Source: Lentilactobacillus kefiri
GTDB taxonomy: Bacteria > Bacillota > Bacilli > Lactobacillales > Lactobacillaceae
Direction of reading: 5' to 3'
Length of the DNA: 64,000 nucleotides
Assembly: GCF_007989105.1 (NCBI RefSeq)
Contig: NZ_BJVK01000004.1
Coordinates: forward strand, 1-64,000
Both the position numbers and the translations under genes were made by a program. Under the pieces are notes generated by a model that searched no databases, had not been told where the DNA came from, and saw only the letters and a list, made by a program, of their open reading frames with translations. Below, piece after piece: positions 26,518-34,050 of the stretch; positions within the stretch are counted from its first letter, which is position 1; every line of letters starts with the position of its first letter.

Positions 26518-27357
26518 TTACTTAATCGTAAAGGTCTTGGAAATATGAACATGTGGCTGTTTAGTTACATCTGCATGATAATACTTCTCTGAAAGTTTCT
26601 TTAAAGTACCGTTTTTCTTAAGTGTTTTAAGGGCATTATCAACCTGTTTTTGAAGCTTGGTGTCACCCTTCTTCATCAAAATGCCAACACCTTTACCATC
26701 CTCATTGGTTCTAAAGTACATATTTGGCAGGATCTTCAAAGTATTGTTTGGAACGGCAGCTAAAGCTAATTTTTGCAGATAATAATCGTTCATGATCAGA
26801 TCGGTCTTACCGCTTTCAACATCTTTCAAATAAATATCATTTGAAACGTTGTTGTAGTTAACGGTTTTTGCGCCCAGTTGTTTTGCTAAACGCTGGTAAC
26901 CGGTTCCGGCTTCCCCGGCTGCTTTTTTACCTTTAATATCAGCCCAGGAATGAATTCCCGAATCACCCTTTTTTCGAACAACAATGCTATTAAATGAATG
27001 TTTGTAAGGTGTCGATACCGCAAACTCTTTGGCTCGCTGTGGTGAAACAGCAAAATCATTTGCGGCCATGCCTGCTTTACCGGTCTTAACAGCAGTTTCC
27101 TGGCCATCAACATTCATTTCTTTAAAAACAACTTTTCTCCCCAACTTCTTGGCAACAGCACGGACAACTTCGACGTCAAAGCCAGTCAACTTATTGGTCT
27201 TTTGATCATGGAACGATGTGGGATACAACGTACCGGATGTTGCAACAGTGAGTGGCCCTTTATCAGCCGATTTCTTTTGACCACAGCCGGTAACGATCAA
27301 GCCCAGAACAGCAAACAATCCAAGTAACATTAACCAACGAAATTTAATTCTGCGCAT
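26518..27357 (-). CDS. Amino-acid ABC transporter substrate-binding lipoprotein
   Basis: A 279-aa extracellular binding protein, anchored as lipoprotein: residues 1-24 form the signal, with lipobox VTGC. The SBP_bac_3 fold is seen in GPLTVATSGTLYPTSFHD, KLTGFDVEVVRAVAKKLG and AANDFAVSPQRAKEFAVSTPY. The pattern is closest to cystine/polar amino-acid receptors, but the ligand is not decidable. Its promoter contains a perfect CcpA cre, so expression should fall on preferred sugars. The ATG follows AGGAGG at good distance. Confidence 0.9.
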   Translation of the reverse strand: MRRIKFRWLMLLGLFAVLGLIVTGCGQKKSADKGPLTVATSGTLYPTSFHDQKTNKLTGFDVEVVRAVAKKLGRKVVFKEMNVDGQETAVKTGKAGMAANDFAVSPQRAKEFAVSTPYKHSFNSIVVRKKGDSGIHSWADIKGKKAAGEAGTGYQRLAKQLGAKTVNYNNVSNDIYLKDVESGKTDLIMNDYYLQKLALAAVPNNTLKILPNMYFRTNEDGKGVGILMKKGDTKLQKQVDNALKTLKKNGTLKKLSEKYYHADVTKQPHVHISKTFTIK

Positions 27358-27393
27358 AAATTGTCAACCTCCTAAAGTTTTTGAACCATCATC

Positions 27394-27422
27394 ATTATAG
27401 GCATGTGAAAGCGATTTCACAA
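27394..27422 (-). promoter_or_regulatory. Promoter of the amino-acid ABC operon
   Basis: On the minus strand TTGTGA (27417-27422), a 17-base spacer and perfect TATAAT (27394-27399). Confidence 0.75.
27406..27419. promoter_or_regulatory. CcpA cre site inside the ABC operon promoter
   Basis: TGAAAGCGATTTCA fits the cre consensus TGWNANCGNTNWCA at every position. It lies in the promoter spacer and overlaps the -35 hexamer, so CcpA with Ser-phosphorylated HPr should block RNA polymerase there. Confidence 0.8.
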
Positions 27423-27432
27423 GCATTAGCAT

Positions 27433-27567
27433 TTACTTGTGTAATATTATAAATATGACTAACATTTTAATAAAAATACAGTTAACAGGAAGCCCGATGA
27501 ATCTTTTTATGCTTGCTTGAATTGCCGTAATATCAGCCCTTATAGCACTTACTATTTTATCTCCCAT
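27433..27567 (-). CDS. Candidate small peptide gene upstream of the ABC operon
   Basis: A 44-codon frame starts at ATG 27567 with AAGGGGG six to seven bases upstream, one of the better ribosome sites in this region. The peptide begins MGDKIVSAIRADITAIQ and ends in a hydrophobic stretch (about residues 30-42, FIKMLVIFIIL) before HK. It ends 14 bases before the cre/promoter of the binding-protein gene. I recognise no family; a small membrane-active peptide is possible. The call rests only on frame and ribosome site. Confidence 0.35.
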   Translation of the reverse strand: MGDKIVSAIRADITAIQASIKRFIGLPVNCIFIKMLVIFIILHK

Positions 27568-27666
27568 TAATAACCCCCTTGAACCATGCTCATATCAGCA
27601 TATAATAAATATATTTGGAAATGCCGTTAATCACTCGTGAAAAACAACCGAAATGGAGGACTATTG

Positions 27667-29037
27667 ATGGATTTAAAAGAGAATCAGGCACAAGCTAATG
27701 CAAAACTGCCAACTCTGGAAAAGATCAGTTATTCGTTTACCGATATGGCCGGAAATCTGCTGTACGTCAGCATGTCTAGCTACATCCTTTACTTTTATAC
27801 GGATGTTTTTGATATTCCAGTATCGGCTGCCGGAATGATCATTTTGATTGCCTGTATTGTTGACGCGATCAGTGCAATCTTTTGGGGATCGATCGTTGAC
27901 CATACCCATACAAAATGGGGTCAAAGTCGGCCGTACTTCTTATGGCTGGCAATTCCATTTGCGCTGAGTACATTTTTGGCCTTCACCGCGCCTAATCTGC
28001 ACGGTGTCGTCAAACTTTTGTACGCCGGGATTACATATGTCTTAGCTGCCGGGGTTATCTATACCGGTATTCAGACCACCATTTCAGCCATCCTGCCAAA
28101 TTTGACCCTCAACCCCACCGAACGAATTGGCGCCAATTCTTACCGGATGGTTGGAAGTTTGATCGGATCATTTATCACTAGTACCTTCACATTGCCCCTG
28201 GTCGCCTTCTTTGGCCACGGAAATGATAAACAAGGCTTCATGATTGTCATTGCCATATTCGGCGTGGCAGCAATTTGTCTATTGATCACGGCCTTCAAAA
28301 ATATGCGCGAAAGAGTGCCGGTCAGTCAAAAGTCACTCCCCTTTAAGCTAAGTCTGAAGGCCACCGTTGGAAATGCTCCCTGGTATTTACTGGTCATTTC
28401 CTTTGCCACCTTCTGGATTGCCCAGGCGGACCGAAACAGTTTTTCAACTTATTATGCCAAATACAATCTGGGAAACGCGGAACTAGCAGCCGTGTTCAAT
28501 GGCCTGCAGGTTCTCGGAATCATCTCCAGTATTTCCGTTCCCTTCATCGTCAAGATTACCAACAAAACGGCTACCATGCTGATCGGCTTGGCAATTGGTG
28601 CTATTGGGCAGGCAATGATGGCATTTGTTGGCGGCAACTTCATTCTCGTCATTATCGCTTGGTCAGTTGGGGTTCTTGGATCCGCATTGGCAATGGCCAT
28701 GCCATTCGCAATGCTCGCTGATACCGTTGATTTTGGCGAATGGAAAAGCGGCATTCGAGCTTCAGGATTCCTCACGGCCGTTGGAAGTGCCTTTTGTATT
28801 CAACTTGGATCAGGCTTCGGTAGCTTTATTCCTTCCAAAATATTGAATGTTGCAGGATTTGTTGCCAATAAGACACAAACTCATCAAGCATCGTCAGCCA
28901 TCAGTTTTTGTTTTATCTGGTTGCCGGTCATTATTTACGGAATCGTCGCATGCATCATGATCTTTTACCGAAAATATGAAAAAATGGAGCCACAAATCAA
29001 AGCTGATTTAATGGCCCGTGCTGAAAAACGAAACTAA
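27667..29037 (+). CDS. GPH family sugar:cation symporter (MFS)
   Basis: A 456-aa membrane transporter with twelve helices of the glycoside-pentoside-hexuronide:cation symporter family (related to MelB, XylP, UidB). KISYSFTDMAGNLLYVSMSS at the N-terminus and WGSIVDHTHTKWGQSRPYFL between helices two and three (the family signature) are clear. There is no C-terminal EIIA domain, so it is not the LacS type. The frame opens at 27637, but GGAGG before the ATG at 27667 sets the start. No glycosidase or kinase neighbours it, so the sugar is unknown. Confidence 0.9.
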   Translation: MDLKENQAQANAKLPTLEKISYSFTDMAGNLLYVSMSSYILYFYTDVFDIPVSAAGMIILIACIVDAISAIFWGSIVDHTHTKWGQSRPYFLWLAIPFALSTFLAFTAPNLHGVVKLLYAGITYVLAAGVIYTGIQTTISAILPNLTLNPTERIGANSYRMVGSLIGSFITSTFTLPLVAFFGHGNDKQGFMIVIAIFGVAAICLLITAFKNMRERVPVSQKSLPFKLSLKATVGNAPWYLLVISFATFWIAQADRNSFSTYYAKYNLGNAELAAVFNGLQVLGIISSISVPFIVKITNKTATMLIGLAIGAIGQAMMAFVGGNFILVIIAWSVGVLGSALAMAMPFAMLADTVDFGEWKSGIRASGFLTAVGSAFCIQLGSGFGSFIPSKILNVAGFVANKTQTHQASSAISFCFIWLPVIIYGIVACIMIFYRKYEKMEPQIKADLMARAEKRN

Positions 29038-29050
29038 TTGTGCTTAATAT

Positions 29051-29104
29051 AAAAGCAGAACCAGAATGATCATCTCAACGATGACTTCTGGTTCTGCTTT
29101 TTTT
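29051..29104. terminator. Bidirectional terminator between the GPH gene and tRNA-Arg
   Basis: Sixteen-base arms (29051-29066 and 29086-29101) pair perfectly and are followed by T runs on both strands, serving the symporter and the convergent tRNA gene. Confidence 0.88.
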
Positions 29105-29131
29105 ACTTATGAATCCCCACATTCTTGATAA

Positions 29132-29204
29132 TGACCCCACCCGGACTCGAACCGGGATCAACCGCTTAGGAGGCGGGTGCCCTATCCAGTTGTGCTATGG
29201 GGCC
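29132..29204 (-). tRNA. tRNA-Arg (anticodon CCT)
   Basis: The 73-base cloverleaf starts GGCCCCA and closes with TGGGGTC plus discriminator A; G2-U71 is a wobble. The T arm CCCGG-TTCGAGT-CCGGG is perfect. The anticodon loop CTCCTAA gives CCT, reading the rare AGG codon. Base pair 27-43 is a C-T mismatch at the top of the anticodon stem. CCA is not encoded. It lies downstream of a DEAD-box gene. Confidence 0.93.
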
Positions 29205-29257
29205 AAAAACACCTGCACTACAATTTTCTCATTTATCCACAATGCTGTAAAGAGAAA

Positions 29258-30550
29258 TTATCCTTTGGTTCGCTTGTAGTGCATCCCCTTACGCTTGGAA
29301 TGCTTATGTTTCTTTTTACCCTTTGGCTTTGGAGCAGCAGGTCTTTTCGCAGGCTTCTTCTTGGCATCAAACTTCTTTTCTACCGCACCGTTGGACTTGG
29401 ATTCAGACGCTTTTTCTTCTTCATCCAAATTAACCGGCGTTGTTGGTCGCGTGTCAGACAGTTGATTACCGTCAAAAAAGATATTTTTCAACTGATATCC
29501 GTATGGTTTAACCAACTTCTTGATATCTCTCAGGTCATGATCGTCACCCATGTTGATGACCATCCCATCTTGATGCATGCGGCCGGTTCTGCCGACCCGA
29601 TGAATATAGGTTTTCGGATCAGACGGTAAGTCAAAGTTGACGACGACCGGTAACTTTTCGATGTCCATTCCCCGAGCGGCAACGTCGGTTGTCAGTAACA
29701 GCCGAATCTTACCATCCCGAAAATCTCGTAACGCCTTTTGACGGGAAGTTTGGCGCTGCTCACTGGTTAAAGTGGCGGCTTCTTTAATGTGTCGATGCAT
29801 CAAAAAGCCGGCGACCTTTTGGAGTGTATCCAGTTGATCAAAGAACACCAGTGCTTTGAAATCCTTCATGTGAAGAAATCTCAACAGCATCTGCTCTTTT
29901 TTACGATTGGAAACTTCCAAAAGGGTGTGCTTTACTTCCCCTCTGGTATCGTCAATGTCGGAAACATCGTACGTTTGAATGTCTTGAATAAACCAGCGAT
30001 TGATGTGTTCCAGAAGGTCATTTTTAGTCGCTGAAAAGAATCCGAGGGAAACATCATCCGGAGCCAAATCAACCAGTGACCTGATTGAAGCCAGCGTATC
30101 CTCACTCAACAAATTGTCAGCTTCATCAATGACAATGGCTTTAAGCGAATCCAATTTTAATTTACCCAGATCGATCAAATTCATAATTCGACCGGTCGTC
30201 CCGACAATCACGTTGGGATGCTCTTTAAGCTTGTCCTCTTGCCGGTTGATATTGGCACCACCGATGATGCCTTGAACGGACAAGCCAATCAGCTTTCCCC
30301 ATTCCAACAGCACTTTTTGCGTCTGCATGGCCAACTCGGCAGATGGTTCGATGACTAATAATGCCAAACCATCTTCAGGCTGAATATTTTCAAGTAACGG
30401 GAGCGCAAACGCAACCGTCTTGCCGGATCCGGTTGGGGCTAATCCCAAGACACTTTTACCATCCTTTAACGGCTGATAAACAGCTTTTTGGATGGCTGTC
30501 GGTTTTTTGTAGCCTAACTTGGCTGCATGTTCTTTAAATTCTTCTATCAC
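29258..30550 (-). CDS. DEAD-box ATP-dependent RNA helicase
   Basis: A 430-aa RNA helicase with all core motifs: Q motif (YKKPTAIQ), Walker A (APTGSGKT, about residues 38-45), DEAD (VIDEADNLL), SAT (FFSATK), and the second domain with TDVAARGMDIEKLPVVVNFD and HRVGRTGR. The C-terminal 60 residues are Lys/Arg-rich (KKKHKHSKRKGMHYKRTKG) and should bind RNA. It resembles the shorter CshB/YfmL-type helicases of Firmicutes rather than CshA. The start is GTG with GGAG upstream. It lies 24 bases after a Gfo/Idh gene. Confidence 0.93.
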   Translation of the reverse strand: MIEEFKEHAAKLGYKKPTAIQKAVYQPLKDGKSVLGLAPTGSGKTVAFALPLLENIQPEDGLALLVIEPSAELAMQTQKVLLEWGKLIGLSVQGIIGGANINRQEDKLKEHPNVIVGTTGRIMNLIDLGKLKLDSLKAIVIDEADNLLSEDTLASIRSLVDLAPDDVSLGFFSATKNDLLEHINRWFIQDIQTYDVSDIDDTRGEVKHTLLEVSNRKKEQMLLRFLHMKDFKALVFFDQLDTLQKVAGFLMHRHIKEAATLTSEQRQTSRQKALRDFRDGKIRLLLTTDVAARGMDIEKLPVVVNFDLPSDPKTYIHRVGRTGRMHQDGMVINMGDDHDLRDIKKLVKPYGYQLKNIFFDGNQLSDTRPTTPVNLDEEEKASESKSNGAVEKKFDAKKKPAKRPAAPKPKGKKKHKHSKRKGMHYKRTKG

Positions 30551-30574
30551 AATGGGTCTCCATTTTCTATTGAT

Positions 30575-31576
30575 TTACTTGTGTTCACCCACAAATGAAA
30601 TATGGGCGTCTTGTCGAAGGTTATAAATCACTTTATTGACATAAACACTCAGTTGACGCCAATAGTCATAATCCTTCTTATTTTGTGGAATCTTGGGATC
30701 GTTAATCACTCTGGCAAAATCTTCTACTTCTGGAAGCATGGGATTTTCGTCGATAGTGTTGCCAATCACCTGTTTATTATTGTCATCATCGATATAAATG
30801 ACCGTGTTAAGCTCACCAGCATCATCAATCTCAATTAAATCCTTCAGACCATATATTTCTGAGGTCATATGCGAATTGGTGATCTTGGAGAAGTTTAAAG
30901 TCACATTATACTCCGGATAACGTAAAATTGCTGTACCCTTTCCGTCAACACCGGTTCTAATCAGCTGTGGGAAATAAGCAGTTTCTTCAGGCATCCCAAA
31001 TAGGGCAACAGCATCGTAAACCGTGTACACACCCAAATCCTGCAGGGCACCTCCGGCATACTTCAGTGAAAAGACATTTGGCTCCTGGCCTTTAAGAACC
31101 AGATCATACCGGGAAGAATATTTCGAGTATGTAAACTCGGCGCCCTGAACTGTCTTAAAATCACCCAACTTCTCTTCAATCGAGTGGAAGTTTTCCGTGT
31201 GAATATTTCTGGCAGCTTCAAAATACAAAACGTTGGGATTGTGAATCAGCAGCTCTTGAATTGTGGCCATTTGCTTTTGCGTGCTAAATGCCGGCTTTTC
31301 AACAATCACATTTTTACCATTTTGAATGGCTTTTTGTGCCTGCTCGAAATGCAAACTGTTTGGCGATGCAATATAAACCGTGTCAAAATCACCCTGAGTG
31401 AAAAATGAATCTAAATCCGTAAAGGTTTCTTTAGCACTGTTTTTATCCGCAAAAGCTTTGGCTGTCTCTTCATGTCGGGAATAAACAGTCGTTAACTCAA
31501 ACTTCTGTGACAATTTGATTGCGTCAATAAATTGCTGGGTAATCCAGTTAGTTCCAATTATACCTAACTTAATCAA
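30575..31576 (-). CDS. Gfo/Idh/MocA family NAD(P)-dependent oxidoreductase
   Basis: A 333-aa dehydrogenase with an N-terminal Rossmann fold (LGIIGTNWITQQFIDA) and the family motif VIVEKPAFST, in which the Lys of EKP contacts cofactor and substrate. The C-terminal alpha/beta domain has GGALQDLGVYTVYDA, containing the usual active-site Asp. Substrate is unknown; sugars or inositols are typical. The frame starts with GTG at 31588, but GGGTGG eight bases before the TTG at 31576 favours the latter, placing MIKLGIIG at the N-terminus. Confidence 0.9.
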   Translation of the reverse strand: MIKLGIIGTNWITQQFIDAIKLSQKFELTTVYSRHEETAKAFADKNSAKETFTDLDSFFTQGDFDTVYIASPNSLHFEQAQKAIQNGKNVIVEKPAFSTQKQMATIQELLIHNPNVLYFEAARNIHTENFHSIEEKLGDFKTVQGAEFTYSKYSSRYDLVLKGQEPNVFSLKYAGGALQDLGVYTVYDAVALFGMPEETAYFPQLIRTGVDGKGTAILRYPEYNVTLNFSKITNSHMTSEIYGLKDLIEIDDAGELNTVIYIDDDNNKQVIGNTIDENPMLPEVEDFARVINDPKIPQNKKDYDYWRQLSVYVNKVIYNLRQDAHISFVGEHK

Positions 31577-31719
31577 TGTGATAACCACCCTTCTTTAATT
31601 AAATTGTAACAAGCTTTTAACCCAATGAAAACGAAATCAGACACTCTCTGTTATATTTATCAAGTATACTTAGTGTCTAATATGCTTAGGGGGATGATTT
31701 TTTGCGCAAATGAAGTTTA

Positions 31720-32070
31720 TTGATTTTTATGGTGTCCTTTTTAATTAGTCTTTTTCATACGAAAAAAGCACCTAAGAATCAGCCAGATCCTGCAGATCCA
31801 CTGTTTTTCGTAGGTACCTGGCAATTTAAGGATCACCGTAACCGAATCCATCGGTTGGAAATTGGTCCGGATTTGAAATTATTAATCGATGGCAAAGATA
31901 TGTCAGCCAAGGTTTCATTGTTAACCAGATATGAGTTATCATACATTGATAAATTTGGTTACAAATTGGAAATTCGTGGAAACGAATCTCAACCAATCAA
32001 ATTCTATGACGAATCCGAAAATTACACCTATGATTTGCATTCAGCAAACGACTCAAAGATTGCTGATTAA
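31720..32070 (+). CDS. DUF4828-like small protein
   Basis: A 116-aa protein, basic near the N-terminus with a short hydrophobic start (MVSFLISLF), then a beta-rich domain (FVGTWQFKDHRNRIHRLEIG) like the DUF4828 family of lactobacilli. The frame can only begin with TTG 31720 or ATG 31729, neither with a proper ribosome site. AGGGGG at 31688-31693 instead points to short overlapping frames (ATG 31694, ATG 31710) that stop early. The start may therefore be disrupted or coupled to an upstream leader frame. An AGACACT/AGTGTCT inverted repeat lies at 31639-31678 in the promoter region. Confidence 0.6.
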   Translation: MIFMVSFLISLFHTKKAPKNQPDPADPLFFVGTWQFKDHRNRIHRLEIGPDLKLLIDGKDMSAKVSLLTRYELSYIDKFGYKLEIRGNESQPIKFYDESENYTYDLHSANDSKIAD

Positions 32071-32075
32071 CGAGA

Positions 32076-32099
32076 CCTGACATTCGTTAGGCCTTTTTT
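32076..32099 (+). terminator. Terminator of the DUF4828-like gene
   Basis: CCTGAC (32076-32081), loop ATTC, GTTAGG (32086-32091), then CCTTTTTT. The stem is short but the T run is clear. Confidence 0.6.
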
Positions 32100-32113
32100 G
32101 TTTGCTCAAATCC

Positions 32114-32872
32114 CTAGTCAACATATCGATGCCACTCTGAGCGATTACCGTTGAAAACAGACATTGGCAAAAAGACCAGCTGTCTGTCCAACCTGAAGTC
32201 TTTCTTGCTGTCCGCTTGAATAAAGGTCGCGTCGGCATTTGGTTTACCGATCCGACCGTTTGTCAGCCAGAATTGCGTCTTCGAGTTGGCCGTCAACTTA
32301 AGGCTCTTGATAATTTGCTTGGTAGCAGAAATCACCACCGGCCGTTTATAGTAGTTTCGCAATAACGCTGAAAGGTAGCGAACTTCTTTGCTCGCTTTTT
32401 TCCAGTGAATCGACGATTGATTAAAGCTCCCATAATATTGAATTTGGATACAGATTGGCAGACTCCCGGTATTGTATTTAACCTGACGGACAAAGTTTTT
32501 GAACTGCGCAGTCGGTGAACTTGTAAAACTGAAATAATGGTAAACACCGATTGGCAGCTGGGAACCCTGGCTGCGTTGGAAATTACTCGTAAAGCTGTCG
32601 TCCGTGTATGCTGCTCCCTGAGTGGCTTTCAGATAGACAAAGCTGATCCCTTTGTTCTTCAAACTTTCGAAATCAATGTACCCGTTATTTTGGTTGATTG
32701 TGACCCCACGGATTGGGTACTTTTTAAGCTGTTCATTTTCATGCCAACGAATTAACAGAAATCCTGAGATAATCACCAGGATCACCAAAAAAATGCCGAG
32801 ACCTACCCTTCGAGTGCGCTTTCGGCGCTGGTAAGTTTCAGCATATATTGGTTGAATGTCTCTTCGCTTCAT
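32114..32872 (-). CDS. Membrane-anchored GH25 lysozyme-like protein lacking catalytic acids
   Basis: A 252-aa protein with a basic N-terminus, one membrane helix (about 23-42) and an extracellular GH25-type domain (about 54-252). Family landmarks remain: GISFVYLKATQG (residues 75-86) and PIGVYHYFSFT (107-117). Yet the usual catalytic D-x-E, expected after LPICI, is Q-x-Q (Gln143, Gln145), and the first-strand Asp of G-[IV]-D is Thr58. All three acidic residues that build the active site are thus replaced, so muramidase action is unlikely. The frame is intact and not decayed, which suggests a retained binding role on peptidoglycan. It lies 35 bases behind the RpiR gene. Confidence 0.8.
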   Translation of the reverse strand: MKRRDIQPIYAETYQRRKRTRRVGLGIFLVILVIISGFLLIRWHENEQLKKYPIRGVTINQNNGYIDFESLKNKGISFVYLKATQGAAYTDDSFTSNFQRSQGSQLPIGVYHYFSFTSSPTAQFKNFVRQVKYNTGSLPICIQIQYYGSFNQSSIHWKKASKEVRYLSALLRNYYKRPVVISATKQIIKSLKLTANSKTQFWLTNGRIGKPNADATFIQADSKKDFRLDRQLVFLPMSVFNGNRSEWHRYVD

Positions 32873-32907
32873 ATAAAAGTCATCTCAGTTACCCGACAGC
32901 TAACAAA

Positions 32908-33753
32908 TTAGCTGCGAGTGCTCTCAATAATATTTTGAACGTTGCGAATCGTATCTTCAGTTGCCGGTCCCATTCGAACCGTTGCCATCATAAATAACGT
33001 GTCCACAATGGCCAACTGGGCAAGAAGCGAATACATTCCTTCTGAACGGTAATTTGATTCATCACTGGATGAAATAAATGTAATGTCACTGTGAGCGGCA
33101 AGTGGTGAATCCGGATAACTGGTAATTCCAATTACCGGTACCTTCCGCTTCTTTAACGTTTCTGCCACCTTCAGGGTTTGTCGGTTCTTCCCTGAATGTG
33201 AAACGACGATTGCGCAATCTTCCTCACCTAATTTTACAGCTTGCATCAACTGTACGTCAAAGTCAGGATAATAGAAACACTCAATCGAGGTTCGGAGAAA
33301 TTTGTGGTAACCATCCAACGCAGCGACTGACGAACCGCCAAGGCCGAATAGCCCCAGACGACGGCAGTGAATAATTCTTAATACTGCGCGAGCAAATTCG
33401 TCTTCATCAATGCCGGTGCGGGTATCTTGAATTGCCCGTTGACTGCTGTTGAAAATCTTGTCAGCAATTGTCCCCAAAGAATCATTTGCATCAATATCTT
33501 TAAAGATCGGCAAATTCTGCGGCCGTAACTGCGTATATGCCAAAGCTAACGTGAACTCACGAAAATTACCATAACCCAATGTCTTCACTAATCGAGACAC
33601 TGAAGCTGTCGAAGTTTCGGTGACGGCTGCTAAATCTTCAATGTTTGCTTCAGATGCTGCTTGAGGGTTTTCCATCACGTACTTGGCAATTTTCTTGTTG
33701 GTTCTGCTTAACTCATAAAATGACTGTTTTAATAATTGAACTGGCGAGCTCAT
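32908..33753 (-). CDS. MurR/RpiR family transcriptional regulator
   Basis: A 281-aa regulator: N-terminal HTH_6 domain (about 1-77, with NIEDLAAVTETSTASVSRLVKTLG) and a C-terminal SIS sugar-phosphate-binding domain (about 120-260, GLFGLGGSSVAALDGYHKFL). AAAGG eight bases upstream favours the ATG at 33753 over the GTG at 33762. It is divergent from gntK-gntP, so it probably senses 6-phosphogluconate and controls gluconate use. That role is inferred from context. Its likely operators are the inverted repeats in the intergenic region. Confidence 0.9.
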   Translation of the reverse strand: MSSPVQLLKQSFYELSRTNKKIAKYVMENPQAASEANIEDLAAVTETSTASVSRLVKTLGYGNFREFTLALAYTQLRPQNLPIFKDIDANDSLGTIADKIFNSSQRAIQDTRTGIDEDEFARAVLRIIHCRRLGLFGLGGSSVAALDGYHKFLRTSIECFYYPDFDVQLMQAVKLGEEDCAIVVSHSGKNRQTLKVAETLKKRKVPVIGITSYPDSPLAAHSDITFISSSDESNYRSEGMYSLLAQLAIVDTLFMMATVRMGPATEDTIRNVQNIIESTRS

Positions 33754-33820
33754 AATGATCACCTTTCATGTTGTGTAAGTGTCTTATTTTCATCAATGTA
33801 AATATTTTACAACAAAATCC

Positions 33821-33849
33821 TTGCATTGTGAAATTGTTTTTCATATAAT
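33821..33849 (+). promoter_or_regulatory. gntKP promoter
   Basis: TTGCAT (33821-33826), a 17-base spacer and perfect TATAAT (33844-33849). The spacer holds a perfect inverted repeat TGAAA-N5-TTTCA (33829-33843). The leader to gntK is about 195 bases. Confidence 0.75.
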
Positions 33850-33871
33850 TGTGTTTGCGTTTACAAAGACA
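33850..33871. promoter_or_regulatory. Candidate RpiR operator at the gntK start point
   Basis: TGTGTTTG (33850-33857) and CAAAGACA (33864-33871) form an inverted repeat, TGTNTTTG-N6-CAAANACA, directly behind the -10 element and over the predicted +1. This is where a repressor would act. Assignment to the neighbouring RpiR regulator is inference. Confidence 0.5.
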
Positions 33872-34000
33872 GGAAATTCAAGGGTCAAAATGTTTGAAGT
33901 CTCCTGCTTATAATGATATTTTTAGTTAGAAGCGGTACCGAGCCAATTCTTCGTCAACAGACATTTGGTTAACGATGCAGCTATATTTTTTGCAATTATT

Positions 34001-34014
34001 TGAAAGCGCTTCGG
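34001..34014. promoter_or_regulatory. Imperfect cre-like motif before gntK
   Basis: TGAAAGCGCTTCGG keeps the left half and centre of the cre consensus but not the final CA. It lies in the long gntK leader, about 37 bases before the ATG, where a roadblock by CcpA is possible. Confidence 0.4.
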
Positions 34015-34050
34015 CCGTTGCTTAACTAATACAGAAGGGAAGTTATTTAC

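Larger units (their letters stand above)
27358..27666. other. Intergenic region between the amino-acid ABC operon and the GPH transporter
   Basis: The 309-base gap holds the minus-strand promoter with its cre (27394-27422) and a candidate 44-codon minus-strand gene at 27433-27567. The remaining 100 bases are AT-rich and should carry the plus-strand promoter of the GPH symporter. The TATAAT at 27601-27606 is a weak candidate for its -10 element, without a clear -35. Confidence 0.6.
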
